A stretch of DNA of 64,000 bases, taken from Linepithema humile (Eukaryota; Arthropoda; Insecta; Hymenoptera; Formicidae). The notes beneath the pieces are model-generated. The model saw only the letters and a list, made by a program, of their open reading frames with translations, ran no database searches and was not told where the DNA came from. Both the position numbers and the translations under genes were made by a program. Positions 23,735 through 35,282 of this stretch are shown here, piece after piece. The stretch spans positions 36,920,931 to 36,984,930 of the forward strand of contig NC_090128.1 of assembly GCF_040581485.1 (NCBI RefSeq). Reading direction: 5' to 3'. Numbering within the stretch: position 1 is the stretch's first letter; each line of letters opens with the position of its first letter.

Positions 23735-25340
23735 CACTTTTGTTATCACCGTTTCTTTATCAAATTGCTTGAGATATGTGCAAACTAAAATTATTGCATA
23801 TATTAGGCAATATTTTAAAGCTACATGCTTTATTCGGAAAAAAATTAAAAATAGAGATTCTGTTTCAATTTTGGGTTATCTAAAATAAGATAATGATTGA
23901 TTATTATAAAATATTTATATTAATTTAAATGAATTTTCTTGAATATAAACAAATAAAGAAAGAAGTACACAGTATTAGTTTGATGTTTAAAGCAATTTAA
24001 GAATTTTTTCACATTTTCTTCTTAAACACGGAAAAAAATTTTCTGACATATCAAGATTTACATTATTGTAGCAAAATATCTTTATAACTTATATTTTTAT
24101 TATAACAGCGTAAAATTTGCTGTGACAGTAAATTCTTTCTTTCCGTGTAGCGTAACTTTGAAATAAGTAGATAAAACTTAGTTTTCATCCGAAATTCGAA
24201 AGCCGATATTATGTTGGATGATAGTCTCGCCGATTAAATTTTTAATAAAATATTAATAGTTGTAACATTCTTTGATAAATAAAATCACTCACAATAAGAT
24301 CGTTAAAAGGTACAGTGGATATGTTGATCAGAAAGATCTACATCTACATAAATATTTTCTTGACAGCGTGTTCTTTTATACATTTCCACACATTGTCAAT
24401 AACAAATCAAATCAAAGAACGATTCGATTATACATATACATATCAAACTAGGATGTAATTACTGATTATGCACATTCATATTCAATATCAGTGATACAAA
24501 CTCGAGTAGGACAGCACCAAGGACATCGTGGAGAAGAGGGTACGCACACAAGCAAAAACCGTATCCGTGTGAGCTCCGCGTTCGCCTCTGCTAAGAGATA
24601 TTCGAAAGATGCTAATATATTATGTTGTGTCTCCTTTCTATTAAGCTGGAAACAGCGGACGATAAATGCCAAATAGTAAGTGTGGCAAATGAGTAAGGCG
24701 GGTGGCTAGAATATCGAAAATTTTCAAGACTTTTTGCAACTTTTTTTTTTTCGTATTTGTTTTTAACAGTGTATAATCAAGTATATTATTAGATAATCCT
24801 TTTTTTGATTAAAAAATATTATTTTATATTTATTAAAAATTTTTGCAATCACACACCCACAAGAAATCCAATCGTATAAATCGGTACTTTGCTTTCAATG
24901 TTTTTATGATAAATATCATTCAAAAATGTGCAAAAAATTTTTTTTTGAAAAAGACTCCAAAAGCGATAATTAATATAATTGTGATTGTGTATCATTGTAA
25001 TTTTATGTAATACAGAAATAAATTTTATTGCAGAATTGTAAAATAATTTTTTGTTTTTCTATTGACAATAGCAAATCAGTATTTTTTTCTAAAGTTATTG
25101 GTTTAACATTCTGCCCTGTTCTGTTGTAATCATGTGTTTCTGATTCTATTAAAACTTGTCTTTAATATTATTAATTCTATTAATACTTGATGTGATTTAA
25201 TTTTGTAAGTTTTTATTATAATTAAAGTATAGGAAAGAGGATAAATATTTTAATTTTTATTATTTTTTTCAAAAAAAGCCAAAACTATGTACATATATTA
25301 ACATATATTATTTTTTCGCAAAACAAAATAATGATAATAA
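23735..25340. other. 5' region of the CRAL-TRIO gene, partly duplicated elsewhere
   Basis: No protein gene is convincing here. A further exon of the CRAL-TRIO gene probably ends upstream of the acceptor near 23787, but I could not identify it. Positions 24134-25169 recur at 33921-35282. The open frames at 24466-24676 overlap on both strands, recur in that duplicate with substitutions and resemble no family I know. Confidence 0.6.
24134..25169 (+). repeat. 1 kb segmental repeat, first copy (matches 33921-35282)
   Basis: Begins with TTTCTTTCCGTGTAGC and ends TCTTTAATATT. The second copy is the same apart from scattered substitutions and two insertions (a solo LTR and a GC-rich block at its right edge). 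This copy therefore serves as the empty site for both. Confidence 0.9.
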
Positions 25341-25722
25341 CAGCCCAGGTAGCATATGCTCATTTCATATACGTTTCCTATGTGTATCTAATGTTTTTTA
25401 ACCGTCAAGCATCAATAAAAAACGGTTTTGTAATCATAATTTAAGAAACGTTTTTTCCACGATTTAAAAAAATTTTTTTTTTTACAGGAAAATTTTTAAA
25501 AATTTTATTTGTTATTAAAAAAACACATAGTTGTCTTAAAGAAAAAATATGTAGTTAAAATGATATCATATCATATTTTTTCTTGAAGATAACTGTGTTT
25601 TTTTTTTACACCAATTAATCTCTCTCATTAATTTGTGCATAAAAGTATTGAGGTAAGATAATTGAAAAATAAATATTCAACGAGATATTTCATAGTTTAT
25701 GCAAAATTATGTTAAATTAAGG

Positions 25723-26158
25723 CAGCGCTCGGAATTAGTTGCACATTTCGGGCCAATTCAAGAGACGACGCCTCCTGTCCCCCCACTACCGCCCGGCCGC
25801 TGGCGGTCGAGCCGCCGATAGCTCTGACGCAGGAGCGTTTTATATAAGAAATAGGCTCGGTTGTTGAGGCACCTCTCAAAAAATAGTAATATTTTCTTTG
25901 CTACATAAATAATGTTTATTTTCATTAATAATTAAATATATATATTATGTATTAATAAGAATAAACATTATTTATGTAGTGAAGAAAATGTTACGATTTC
26001 CTGAGAGATGCCTAAACAATCCAGCCTATTTCTAATATAAAACGCTCCTGAACCAGAGCTATCGGCGGCTCGGCCGCCAGCGGCCGGGCGGTAGTGGAGG
26101 GACAGGAGGCGTCGTCTTCCAGAATCGGCCCGAAATGTGCAACTAATTCCGAGCGCTG
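25723..26158. mobile_element. hAT-type fold-back element, 436 bp, complete
   Basis: Ends CAGCGCTCGGAATTAGTTGC and GCAACTAATTCCGAGCGCTG, with the perfect 8 bp target duplication AATTAAGG (25715-25722 and 26159-26166). The arms are GC-rich near the ends, then pair through TACATAAATAATGTTTATT to an AT-rich loop near 25930. This is the best intact reference for the family in the window. Its target lies across the TTAA site and first bases of the element at 26165. Confidence 0.93.
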
Positions 26159-26164
26159 AATTAA

Positions 26165-26883
26165 GGAGTTACACCACTTTGAAATTTTGAAAAAATCAAT
26201 TTTGTTTTTTTTTTGTTTTTGTTAAAATGTTAGTTTAGAGTCTTAAAAATATAATTTTATTCATCATTTATTCATCATTATTGAATTTTATACACAAAAT
26301 ATCGTTATAAACGAAACTTTAAACGCGTTTTTTTTTAAATAACATCTTTCAAATCGGCGTGCAAGATATCTTCTACAATTTTGATCCGATTCACATGAAA
26401 TTTCAAGATAATCTTCTTTTTTGCATAATCTAAAGAAGTACATAGGGATTTTACGATATATTAAAAACTTTTTTTACTACAAACATTTTTAATCAAAATT
26501 TTTTGGGTAAAAACGGTATTTTTTTTCAAATGTTTACCATTTCTACAAAAATCAATATTTCTAGATATTCTTATGAACATCTTTAGTAAATATCATGTAA
26601 AAAATAAACATTTTTAGTTTTCTGATCTAAGTCGAATCGTATTGCAGTTATCCTGCACGCCGATTAAGCGGTTTCTCAAAACCGACTATCATAAACACCG
26701 CTCCAGCATCGCCATTTTGTAAAAAAAAAAAAAAAACAACAATAATAATAATAATACTTCTGTATACTTTAAAATGTGTATAATAGTAAACTTATAACAG
26801 ATTTGATATTTGTTTAATAATTTTTTTAAAAAAAAATTGCCAAAAATAGCGTTGATTTTTCAGGTTCAAAGTGGTGTAACCTC
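26165..26883. mobile_element. 719 bp MITE with TTAA target and GGAGTTACACC ends
   Basis: The left end GGAGTTACACCACTTTGA and right end TCAAAGTGGTGTAACCTC are inverted, with TTAA on both sides (26161-26164 and 26884-26887). TTAA targets are characteristic of piggyBac, but these ends are not the canonical CCCTTT type, so the superfamily is only suggested. A truncated relative ends at 22006. No transposase frame. Confidence 0.75.
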
Positions 26884-26889
26884 TTAAAG

Positions 26890-27324
26890 CAGCGTTCAGA
26901 ATTGGTTGCACTAAGGCACTATAAACGGGAGTATTCTCACGTCTGCGTCATTTTTGCTTCATTCCCCCACTCCTTGCCCTCTCGCCCTTTTAGCTTCTTA
27001 GCTCGCCCTCGCTGAGCTAAGAAGTTTATGGTGATTAGGCGAGAGGGTAAGGAGTGGGGGAATGGAGCAAAAATGGCGCAGACGTGAAAATACCTACATC
27101 TTTAGTGCTCTAGTTGCACATTTCGGGTCGATTCTCGAGACGATGCCTTCTGTTGCCCCACTACCGTCCGGTCACTGGCGACCGAGTCGCCGATAGCTCT
27201 GGCTCAGGAGCGTTTTATATAAGAAATAGGCTGGATTGTTTAGGCATCTCTCAGGAAATCGTAACATTTTCTTCGCTACATAAATAATGTTTATTTTTAT
27301 TAATACATAATATATATATAATTA

Positions 27325-27370
<46 letters not shown>

Positions 27371-27446
27371 ATTATTAATGAAAATAACCATTATTTATGT
27401 AACGAAGAAAATGTTACGATTTCTTAAGAGATGCCTCAACATCTTA
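26890..27446. mobile_element. hAT-type fold-back element, right end truncated, with nested insertion
   Basis: Starts CAGCGTTCAGAATTGGTTGC and, after the nested element at 26912-27112, follows the same arm as 25723-26158 up to GAGATGCCTCAACA near 27446, where homology stops. The terminal part of the right arm is missing, so no target duplication can be read. An (AT)n run at about 27309-27366 forms the loop. Confidence 0.8.
26912..27112. mobile_element. 201 bp nested fold-back element, hAT-like ends TARRGCACTA
   Basis: Inverted ends TAAGGCACTA and TAGTGCTCTA. The arms pair through CACGTCTGCG, TCCCCCACTCCTT and the flanking bases. It is flanked by GTTGCAC on both sides (26905-26911 and 27113-27119), extendable to 8 bp with one mismatch, and sits in the terminal repeat of the older hAT fold-back. 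The ends fit YARNG. Confidence 0.75.
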
Positions 27447-28188
27447 GCTGGGAGGTATCAAAAGTCGAGAGCAACTACTTAGTATGATAAATAGATATAC
27501 TGACGCAATAGCATAATTTTTCATGCATAGCTATTATACATATATTTTTATTATCATATTTACATATTAAACATTATACGATTATTGGTTACGGAGATAC
27601 AAGAATTTAAAGTAAAAAAAGCAAGTTTTCCATTAATCCTTGAACGCTCGGCAACGAAAAATCAGACAATTAATCGCCGACCACTCAACCTAAAAGAAAA
27701 GTTTTAAGCTTTCAAATGCTTCTAATGAAACTTTTCTCAGATTTTTTATGCGTTGTGTACGTTTCCAAAGTCAAGCAAAAAATTTTTATTTGGAGCTACA
27801 GATTTGAATCTTTAAAGATTTTGCTTTTCTTAGAAAGTTGATATGACTTTTTGTTACAAAGTTACAACCGTTTAAAAAATACCTTTTTTTCCACTAAAGT
27901 CAAGTAATCCCTTAATTTTTTTGAAGAGTACAGTTTTTAATATTCACCCTAAAAAAACTTTCAAGACGTATTTTACTTTTTAAATAATAAATTTTAGACT
28001 TAACAAGAATGTGATTTGATAAGAACGTGACTCGGCATTATATTGGGGGCTTGATCGAATTAGTCCATAAGAGTAAAGGATCCTAAATTTATCGTGGACG
28101 TTCTGTTTCTACTAAACTAACTGAAAATATTCTGCGTGGAGTGTCGTCAAATTGCTTGGAAGAAATAGTTTGCGCGCAAATATAAACA

Positions 28189-28234
<46 letters not shown>

Positions 28235-28319
28235 CAATTATTATCTAGTTGTAAAAAAGACGTCAAGTACACATAGCAAACACATAGCAAAGATTAACAG
28301 AAGTTTTTGCTTCTCTAAT
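27447..28319. other. AT-rich stretch without recognised genes
   Basis: Nothing codes convincingly. A (CT)n microsatellite lies at 28191-28231. Homology to the FAR flank starts abruptly at about 28320. Confidence 0.6.
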
Positions 28320-29252
28320 TATACTGCATGAAACGAGAAATCAAGCTATTTACATAAACAGAGTTATTACTATACTAATTATAGAATTAATTATGCGAGA
28401 TGAATATGTAAACAAATGACAAGCATCATACATACATGATATCTGATAATAATTACGACAATGCTCGTAAGCTGGTAGAAGAGAGTAAACCGAACAGAAA
28501 AATTATTTGCGCATTAGATACTTATCGCATTAGGTACTCGATATAGCTATTTCGCTTCTACACGGAGAAAATTTTATATTAATTTGTAATACAATTTTTA
28601 ATTACATTTTACTATTTTTGTATTATCGGTGGACCATCATGGGCTTTATAGAATAAATTATAATACAATAAAATTTGAAACTAACACTTAACTACCTAAC
28701 ATGTTTTATAATATGCCATAGTAAAAATTCGGGTAAATATGCATTTTAGGTCACACCTCACCAATTTTGTTGCCCTTTTGATATGTTGTAGCGGGGGAGG
28801 GGGGGTGTTCTAAGTAATTCCCTGCAAAAAATAAATGGGGAACGGCTTTGGTTTAGGAGATATAACAAATTAAAGTTTCACAAATTTAATACTCTACTTT
28901 AGGTGTTATAAGCTGATATTACGAACAGTGAAATTTGTGTATGTCGTACTAATCTGTTGAAGAATGTAAACAAAGTTATATGATCATAGATATTATGTCA
29001 ACAGTTTGCTACCTATTTTTCGCAGTTCGTTAACAGCGTTCAACGTGCGACTGCATGAATTAAATATTTATGGAATACGTGTGGGCTTAACCTTCATTCA
29101 TCTTGATAATTTTGTCGATAAATTGGAACCATTGGTTAAAGTTAATCGACAATGGAAAAATATTGTAAAAAAGTCGATAAATATGGATACGTAAATTACG
29201 ATACATAATGGAGGCCGTCGCGTAACACATTGCAAATTAAATCTAAGGTGAA
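28320..29252 (+). repeat. FAR 5' flank, third copy, with empty Copia and MITE sites
   Basis: Parallels 11790-12744 plus 17267-17376 but lacks both the 123 bp MITE and the Copia element. A single AAGTT stands at 29139-29143. The frame at 29006-29194 runs through the Copia site (EPLVKVNRQWKNIVKK). I do not recognise the product. Confidence 0.85.
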
Positions 29253-32200
29253 TCGATTTAATAACAAAGCTCATTTGTTAAGATGGAAGCTTGGAGAAGA
29301 GATAATAAAAGTGTTCATACATCGAATCGACAACCACGAAATGGCTGTTATCAAATCGGAATGCAAATCAAAATCACGCATGGAACTCTCGCTGATGGAA
29401 TCCTTATTGATAGAGAATTTGTCGGCGGTCAATGAAAAACTATCGCCGATTGAGAAGTTCTATCATGGCCAAAGCATCTTTATCACCGGCAGTACCGGTT
29501 TTTTAGGAAAGCTGTTTGAGTGCAGAGCGCTTTAGAACTATACAAGAAAAATTTGGCGATTCAAATTTTCTAAAAAATCTGAAACTTTCCAGAAATATAA
29601 TACATATAAACCTAATCAAAAAATTATTTTTTGTTTTGGCTAGAAAACTGTTATAAGGATAGAAGCACCCTTCAAAAAAATTTTAATATCTTCGTGAAAA
29701 AGATATTTAAAAAATGTTAAATGCAAAATGTTAATGGTTATTATACTGAGATAGCAATTAACAATATACAATGCATAATTAAGTCTCATTTTTATTTTTT
29801 ATTATGTAAAATTTCCTAAAATGTAAATTATGTAAAACGCTTATATTTTATCAGTTACATATTGCGTTTCTAGATGGTAACACTATAAAGAAATAATATA
29901 TTAGAAAGGCATTGAGAGCCGTCGCGGGATGTTAATGCGAAATTTTAATTTTTCTTAAAGAAATTAATTTATTAGTCTACGTGAGACAGTTAACTTTGTA
30001 CACCGATCTCTGGTTCGAAATACTTAAAGTGTATGAAAATTTTAGTACATTGTTCTCACATATGGAGGATCAGTAAGTACTGATAGGAATTATTAGAAAG
30101 AAAGGAAGAGAGAAAAAATATCAGGGCGCGAATGGCTAAGCCGGGACTATAAAAAAAAACCTGCCTTTAAACATTTCTTAACAAAAAATTCTATTACAGC
30201 ACAATGTTACAAATTTTCCATGTTAAAAAATACACTGACACATCAACTTTGAATGGCTTGAAAGTAAAGAATCAATTGACAGATAGATTTCGCACTTCAC
30301 ATGGGTTCATATGAAGAGTGAAGTTGTACAACCAATTAAAATTTAAAACTCTACTATTGACTTACAAATGTCGCTCCGCGAATTTTTCAGACTGCCCTCG
30401 TATATTAAACATTGTCTTGATAGACATTAATTAATAATTTAATATATGTGTTAACGTTTTTAGCTTTGATTAATCGAAAAAATTTATCGTTTTTCCGTAA
30501 AAATTTATTTTGAATTTATTAATTTCTAAAACAAAATGTTATGTTATAAACCTACAAAAATATTCAGTATTACAATAATAAAAACAATAGCTTAAAGACT
30601 CTAGCTAAATGTAAAAAATAGCAATTGTTAAATTTTGCTTCTTTTTATTCTTCAAACGTTTTGCTCCATCTTTATAACCATCTCCAATGTTTTATAAATA
30701 TTGATGAACTAGCCATTAGACAAATAACAAATTTATGGAATTCGATTATTTTACAATTTCAAATTCAGCTTAATTGTGTTGTGTCATTAAAAAAAAAATT
30801 AAAGCAATGTGCTGTAAAATTTGCAAAGAAATTACGTAATCAAATTGTACTTTGTTAATAATTTTATGATCTAAGTTATTTCTGTATAGATGCTGTCATT
30901 ATCATTAGCGAGCGACTCGCTCGATTGATAAACAGAAAAAAATAAATAATTGCTACTCAGTGACCACACCTTGCTAATCAGTCTTCAAGTTCTTTTTTTT
31001 ATTGTTGCGTCATTAATTTGTATTCTAAGAGCTCGGGATTTCTTTTAAATCAAACGTAGAAAAATTGAAATAAAAAAAACTCATGTAAAGCTAATCTAGT
31101 AACTGTTAGATAACCAAAAAAAATTCTTATCGTCCTTCGATAGTTTTATATTTTCATATTTCTTGGAATTGTTTAAGAACTTATATAAATGTTATGTCTG
31201 ATGGTTTTACATTTAAAGGGACCACTCACTTACAGTTTTTGAAGAGGCACACCAGAACTGCAGAGCAAAACTTCTACCATTTGTTAAAGAAAAAGATTAA
31301 AGTCGAAGATTTATTATAAATGATAAAAGTTATCGATTTTTATTAATCTTTTATAATGAATTTCTTTTAATTTAGTTAATGTGTAATTTTTGTGGATTTA
31401 CCGTTATTCACTTTATGCAGGTATTTGAAAGACTTAAAGACAAGCAACCGAACTTTCGGGATCAAATAATTTCTATAACGGGAGATTGTAACCACCCGAA
31501 TCTCGGAATATCTTCGGAAGATCGGGCTACTCTCATTCGAGAAGTTTCGATTGTCTTCCATATCTCGTCAACAGTAAAATTCGATGAGAAGTTGAAATTA
31601 GTACTAACAATTAATGTCGGAGGTACGAAAGACGTTCTAAATCTTTGTAAGGAAATCCATAATCTAAAGGTATTTAAATATATTTAAGAAACAAAAAACG
31701 ATAAAAATACCTGAGAAGCATCTTACAATTATTTTATGATTTGTTATTTATTTATTTCTTTATTATTCTGTTATTTATTATTTACGATTTATTATTTATT
31801 TATTATTTATTCAATCAAATGACTTTTCTCGAAAATTTTGAAGTTAAAATTTTATAGTAAAACAACGCGATTGATATTTTACTTGTTCAATTTCTTCAGT
31901 TATTTGTGTATGTATCAACCGCATATGCAAACTGTCTGCAAAACGTGATAGAAGAAAAATTTTACGACGCGCCAATGGATTCCGACGAACTACTCGCTTT
32001 GATGGAATGCACGGATGATAAATTGGCCGATATAACACCACAGTACGTGAATTTTTCTTTGTTCAAATTCTTGAAAAAAAAAAGCGAAAAAAAATCTTAT
32101 TTTTTTATCTTTTACAGATTTTTAGAAAAACGGCCAAATACCTATACTTTTACAAAAGCGATGGCGGAGGATGTGATTAGGAAGCAGGTTGGTGATTTGC

Positions 32201-32686
32201 CAATCGGCATTTTTCGTCCTTCCATTAGTTAGCATAAGTTTAACATTCTTATTATAACATAAGTTAAAGTTAATAATAATTTTTTTTTAAAGTGTCAGCA
32301 AATAGGATACACAGTTTTAGAAATATTGAATTATTATTTGGATAAAAATAATTAATTACGTTATTAATAATAAATGATTGTAAATATAGTAATTATCATC
32401 ACAAAATAGTAATTAATTATAATAATAATACGTATAGAGATTTGATAAATCTTAAGTTGAAAATTAAGGATTATTATCTTAATTTTAGTAATTTCAACGT
32501 ATCGAGAACCTATACGAGGTTGAATCGACAATTTATACGGTATTATCCAACAGGAATTGTTGTTGGTGCTAGTATTGGATTGCTGCGATCGGTTCATTGC
32601 GATGGTTCGATGTCAACAGATGTGATACCTGCTGATTTAGTAATCAACGCTCTTATCGCGTGCGCATGGGATACAGCTAATACAAA
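29253..32686 (+). pseudogene. Fatty acyl-CoA reductase pseudogene, N-terminal NAD-binding domain
   Basis: Exons on the plus strand: exon 1 region to 29533 (SIFITGSTGFLGK, the NADPH-binding TGxxGxxG motif intact, but running into a stop without a visible donor), 31421-31669 (GDCNHPNLGIS, INVGGTKDVLNLC), 31900-32042 (VYVSTAYANC), 32118-32227 (NTYTFTKAMAE, carrying the catalytic YxxxK) and 32489-32686 (REPIRG, then CDGSMSTDVIPADL). Introns have GT-AG borders. In the last exon a TGA (32521-32523) stands where families have Trp of GWIDNLYGPTG, and five extra bases (ATTAT, 32542-32546) shift the frame 18 bases later. The C-terminal FAR domain is absent; a hAT element follows. FARs make fatty alcohols for cuticular lipids and pheromones at the ER or peroxisome; this copy should not. 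Confidence 0.85.
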
Positions 32687-32847
32687 GTACATTTATCATC
32701 ATCGTTGTCTTTTTCGATCGATGAATATTATTAGATATACATATATTAATCTCAATGCTTGAAAACGCAACTCAACATTCGACATTTGATATTCCGACAA
32801 AAGTGTTATTAGACATATGGTTTTAATATTTAAGTTTTCATATACGT

Positions 32848-33762
32848 CAGGGCTCGGAATTAGTTGCACATTTCGGGCCGATTCAAGGGACGACGCCTCC
32901 TATTCCCCCACTACCGCCCGGCCGCTGGCGGCCGAGCCGCCGAGCAGCTCTGGCGCAGGAGCGTTTTATACAGGGTGTTTCATAATGTCCGTGCCAACAC
33001 TCGTGTGCAGGTAGAGTGTGGTAAACTGAATAGAAAAATCCTTTATCGTTTTGCAATTTTTGCAATAATAATTGAGATATGAATTAAAAAGGATTGGCGA
33101 ATAATTGCGCGTTGCACGCGGCTAGATTATGGGCTGTACACTTTAGGCGTGACAGCAACGAGGATCGCACGGCAACGAAAAATAACAACGCATGGCAAGA
33201 GCAAGAGTAATACATGTTGTTATTTTTCGTTGCCGTGTGATCCTCGTTGCTGTCACGCCTAGAGTGTACAGCCCATGGTCTAGCCGCGTGCAACGCGCAA
33301 TTATTCGTCAATCCTTTTTAATTAATATCTCAATTATTATTGCAAAAATTGCAAAATGGTACAGGACTTTTCTATTCAGTTTACCGCATTCTACCCGTAC
33401 ACGAGCGCTGGCACGGACATTATGAAATACCCTGTATAAGAAATAGGCTCGGTTGTTGAGGCACCTCTCGAAAAATAGTGATATTTTCTTTGCTACATAA
33501 ATAATGTTTATTTTCATTAATAGTTAAATATTAATAATTAAATATATATATATTATGTATTAATGAAAATAAACATTATTTATGTAGTGAAGAAAATGTT
33601 ACGATTTCCTGAGAGATGCCTAAACAATCCAGCCTATTTCTAATATAAAACGCTCCTGAACCAGAGCTATCGGCTCGGTCGCCAGCGGCCGGGCGGTAGT
33701 GAGGGAACAGGAAGCGTCCTCTCCAGAATCGGCCCGAAATGTGCAACTAATTCCGAGCACTG
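32848..33762. mobile_element. hAT-type fold-back element with nested mariner-like insertion
   Basis: Ends CAGGGCTCGGAATTAGTTGC and GCAACTAATTCCGAGCACTG, with the perfect 8 bp target duplication ATATACGT (32840-32847 and 33763-33770). Without the nested element it is about 450 bp and matches 25723-26158 along both arms. It inserted just 3' of the FAR pseudogene. Confidence 0.92.
32971..33434. mobile_element. 464 bp Tc1/mariner-like fold-back MITE
   Basis: Ends CAGGGTGTTTCATAATGTCC and GGACATTATGAAATACCCTG, arms inverted for over 200 bp, flanked by TA. The same site without insert reads GTTTTATATAAG in the fold-back at 25723-26158, so exactly one TA was duplicated. CAGGGTG ends and a TA target fit mariner-like elements. 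Open frames on the two arms are mirror images and not genes. Confidence 0.9.
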
Positions 33763-33770
33763 ATATACGT

Positions 33771-33930
33771 GATTAGGAAGCAAGCTGGTAACTTGCTGAT
33801 CGGTATTTTTTGTTCTGCCATTAGTTAGCATAAGTTTTATTTTATTATAATATAAGCTAAAATTAATAAAAATTTGTTTAAAAGTGTCAGTAAACAGGAT
33901 ACACGGTTTTAAAAATATTTTTTCTTTCCG
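33771..33930 (+). pseudogene. Duplicated fragment of FAR exon 4 and its intron
   Basis: GATTAGGAAGCAAGCTGG and the following bases match 32176-32227 (exon 4 end) and about 90 bp of the following intron, with many substitutions. It stands alone between the hAT element and the 1 kb segmental repeat, so it is a stray duplicate. Confidence 0.75.
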
Positions 33931-35282
33931 TGTAGCATAACTTTGAAATAAGTAGATAAAACTTAGTTTTCGGCCAAAATTCGAAAGCCGATATTATGTT
34001 GGATGATAGTCTCGCCGATTAAATTGTTAATAAAATATTAAAAGTTGTAACATTCTTTGATAAATAAAATCACTCACAATAAGGTCGTTGAAAGGTACAG
34101 TGAATATGTTGTTTAGAGAGATCTACATCTACATAAATATTTTCTTGACAGCGTGTTTTTTTATACATTCCCACATATTGTCAATAACAAATTAAATCAA
34201 AGAACGATTCGATTATACATATACATATCAAACTAGGATGTAATTACTGATTATGCACATTCATATTCAATATCAGTGATACAAACTCGAGTAGGACAGC
34301 ACCAAGGACATCGTGGAGAAGAGGGTACGCACACAAGCGAAAACCGTATCCGTGTGAGCTCCGCGTTCGCCTCTGTTAAGAGATATTCGAAAGATGCTAA
34401 TATATTATGTTCCGTCTTTTTTCTATTAAGCCGGAAACAGCGGACGATAAATGCCAAATAGTAAGTGTGGCAAATGAGTAAGGCGGGTGGCTAGAATATC
34501 GAAAATTTTCAAGACTTTTTGCAACTTTTTTTTTGTATTTGTTTTTAACAGTGTATAATCAAATATATTGTTGCGCTCGCACCGCGGGAAATCGTCGATT
34601 GTGACGTGTGGGCTGCGAGTTGGCATTGAGAAGCGTCGCTTAGTAATTTGTAAATAAGTTGACACAAGCGTCGCTTAGTAATTTGTAAATAAAGTGTCAA
34701 GTGTGAGTTACGCTTGGTCCTCAGTGCCGTGAGAACGCGTTTTGAGTGTGAGATGGTTTTCTAAATTGTACACGATAGTTCTGTTGTTACGTTTCTAATT
34801 GTGTTATCGTTGAGTTCATTAAAGTTCGTTATTCTTGAATTGAGTAATTATTTCTTGCGCGAGTGCATTCGCGAGTGATCGTCGCGAGTGCAACAATATT
34901 ATTAGATAATGCTTTTTTTGATTAAAATATATTATTTTATATCTATTTATTAAAAATTTTCGCAATCACACACCCACAAGAAACCCAATCGTATAAATCG
35001 GTACTTTGCTTTCAATGTTTTTATGATAAATATTAAAATGTGCAAAAATTTTTTTTTGAAAAAGACTCCAAAAGCGATAATTAATATAATTGTGATTGTG
35101 TGTATCATTGTAATTTTATGTAATACAGAAATAAATTTTATTGCAGAATTGTAAAATAATTTTTTGTTTTTCTATTGACAATAGCAAATCAGTATTTTTT
35201 TCTAAAGTTATTGGTTTAACATTCTGCCGTGTTCTGTTGTAATTATGTGTTTCTGATTCTATTAAAATTTGTCTTTAATATT
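33921..35282 (+). repeat. 1 kb segmental repeat, second copy (matches 24134-25169)
   Basis: Same order as the first copy with scattered substitutions, interrupted by the solo LTR at 34569-34895. Homology ends exactly where the GC-rich block at 35283 begins. Confidence 0.9.
34569..34895. mobile_element. Solo LTR, 327 bp
   Basis: Begins TGTTGCGCTCGC and ends GCGAGTGCAACA, flanked by ATAT (34565-34568 and 34896-34899). The copy at about 24783-24790 lacks it. TGTTGCG...GCAACA termini are common in BEL/Pao LTRs, so that family is suggested. A 20 bp unit (AAGCGTCGCTTAGTAATTTG) is repeated in tandem near 34632 and 34667. No internal region, so it is probably a product of LTR-LTR recombination. Confidence 0.82.

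Noticed and set aside
24466..24676. Overlapping frames of about 65 codons on both strands, recurring at 34251-34461
   Set aside because: Recurrence is explained by the 1 kb segmental repeat; no motif, and both strands are equally open.
32817..33517. Several frames on both strands within the hAT and mariner-like fold-backs
   Set aside because: Mirror-image translations of inverted arms; no transposase motifs.
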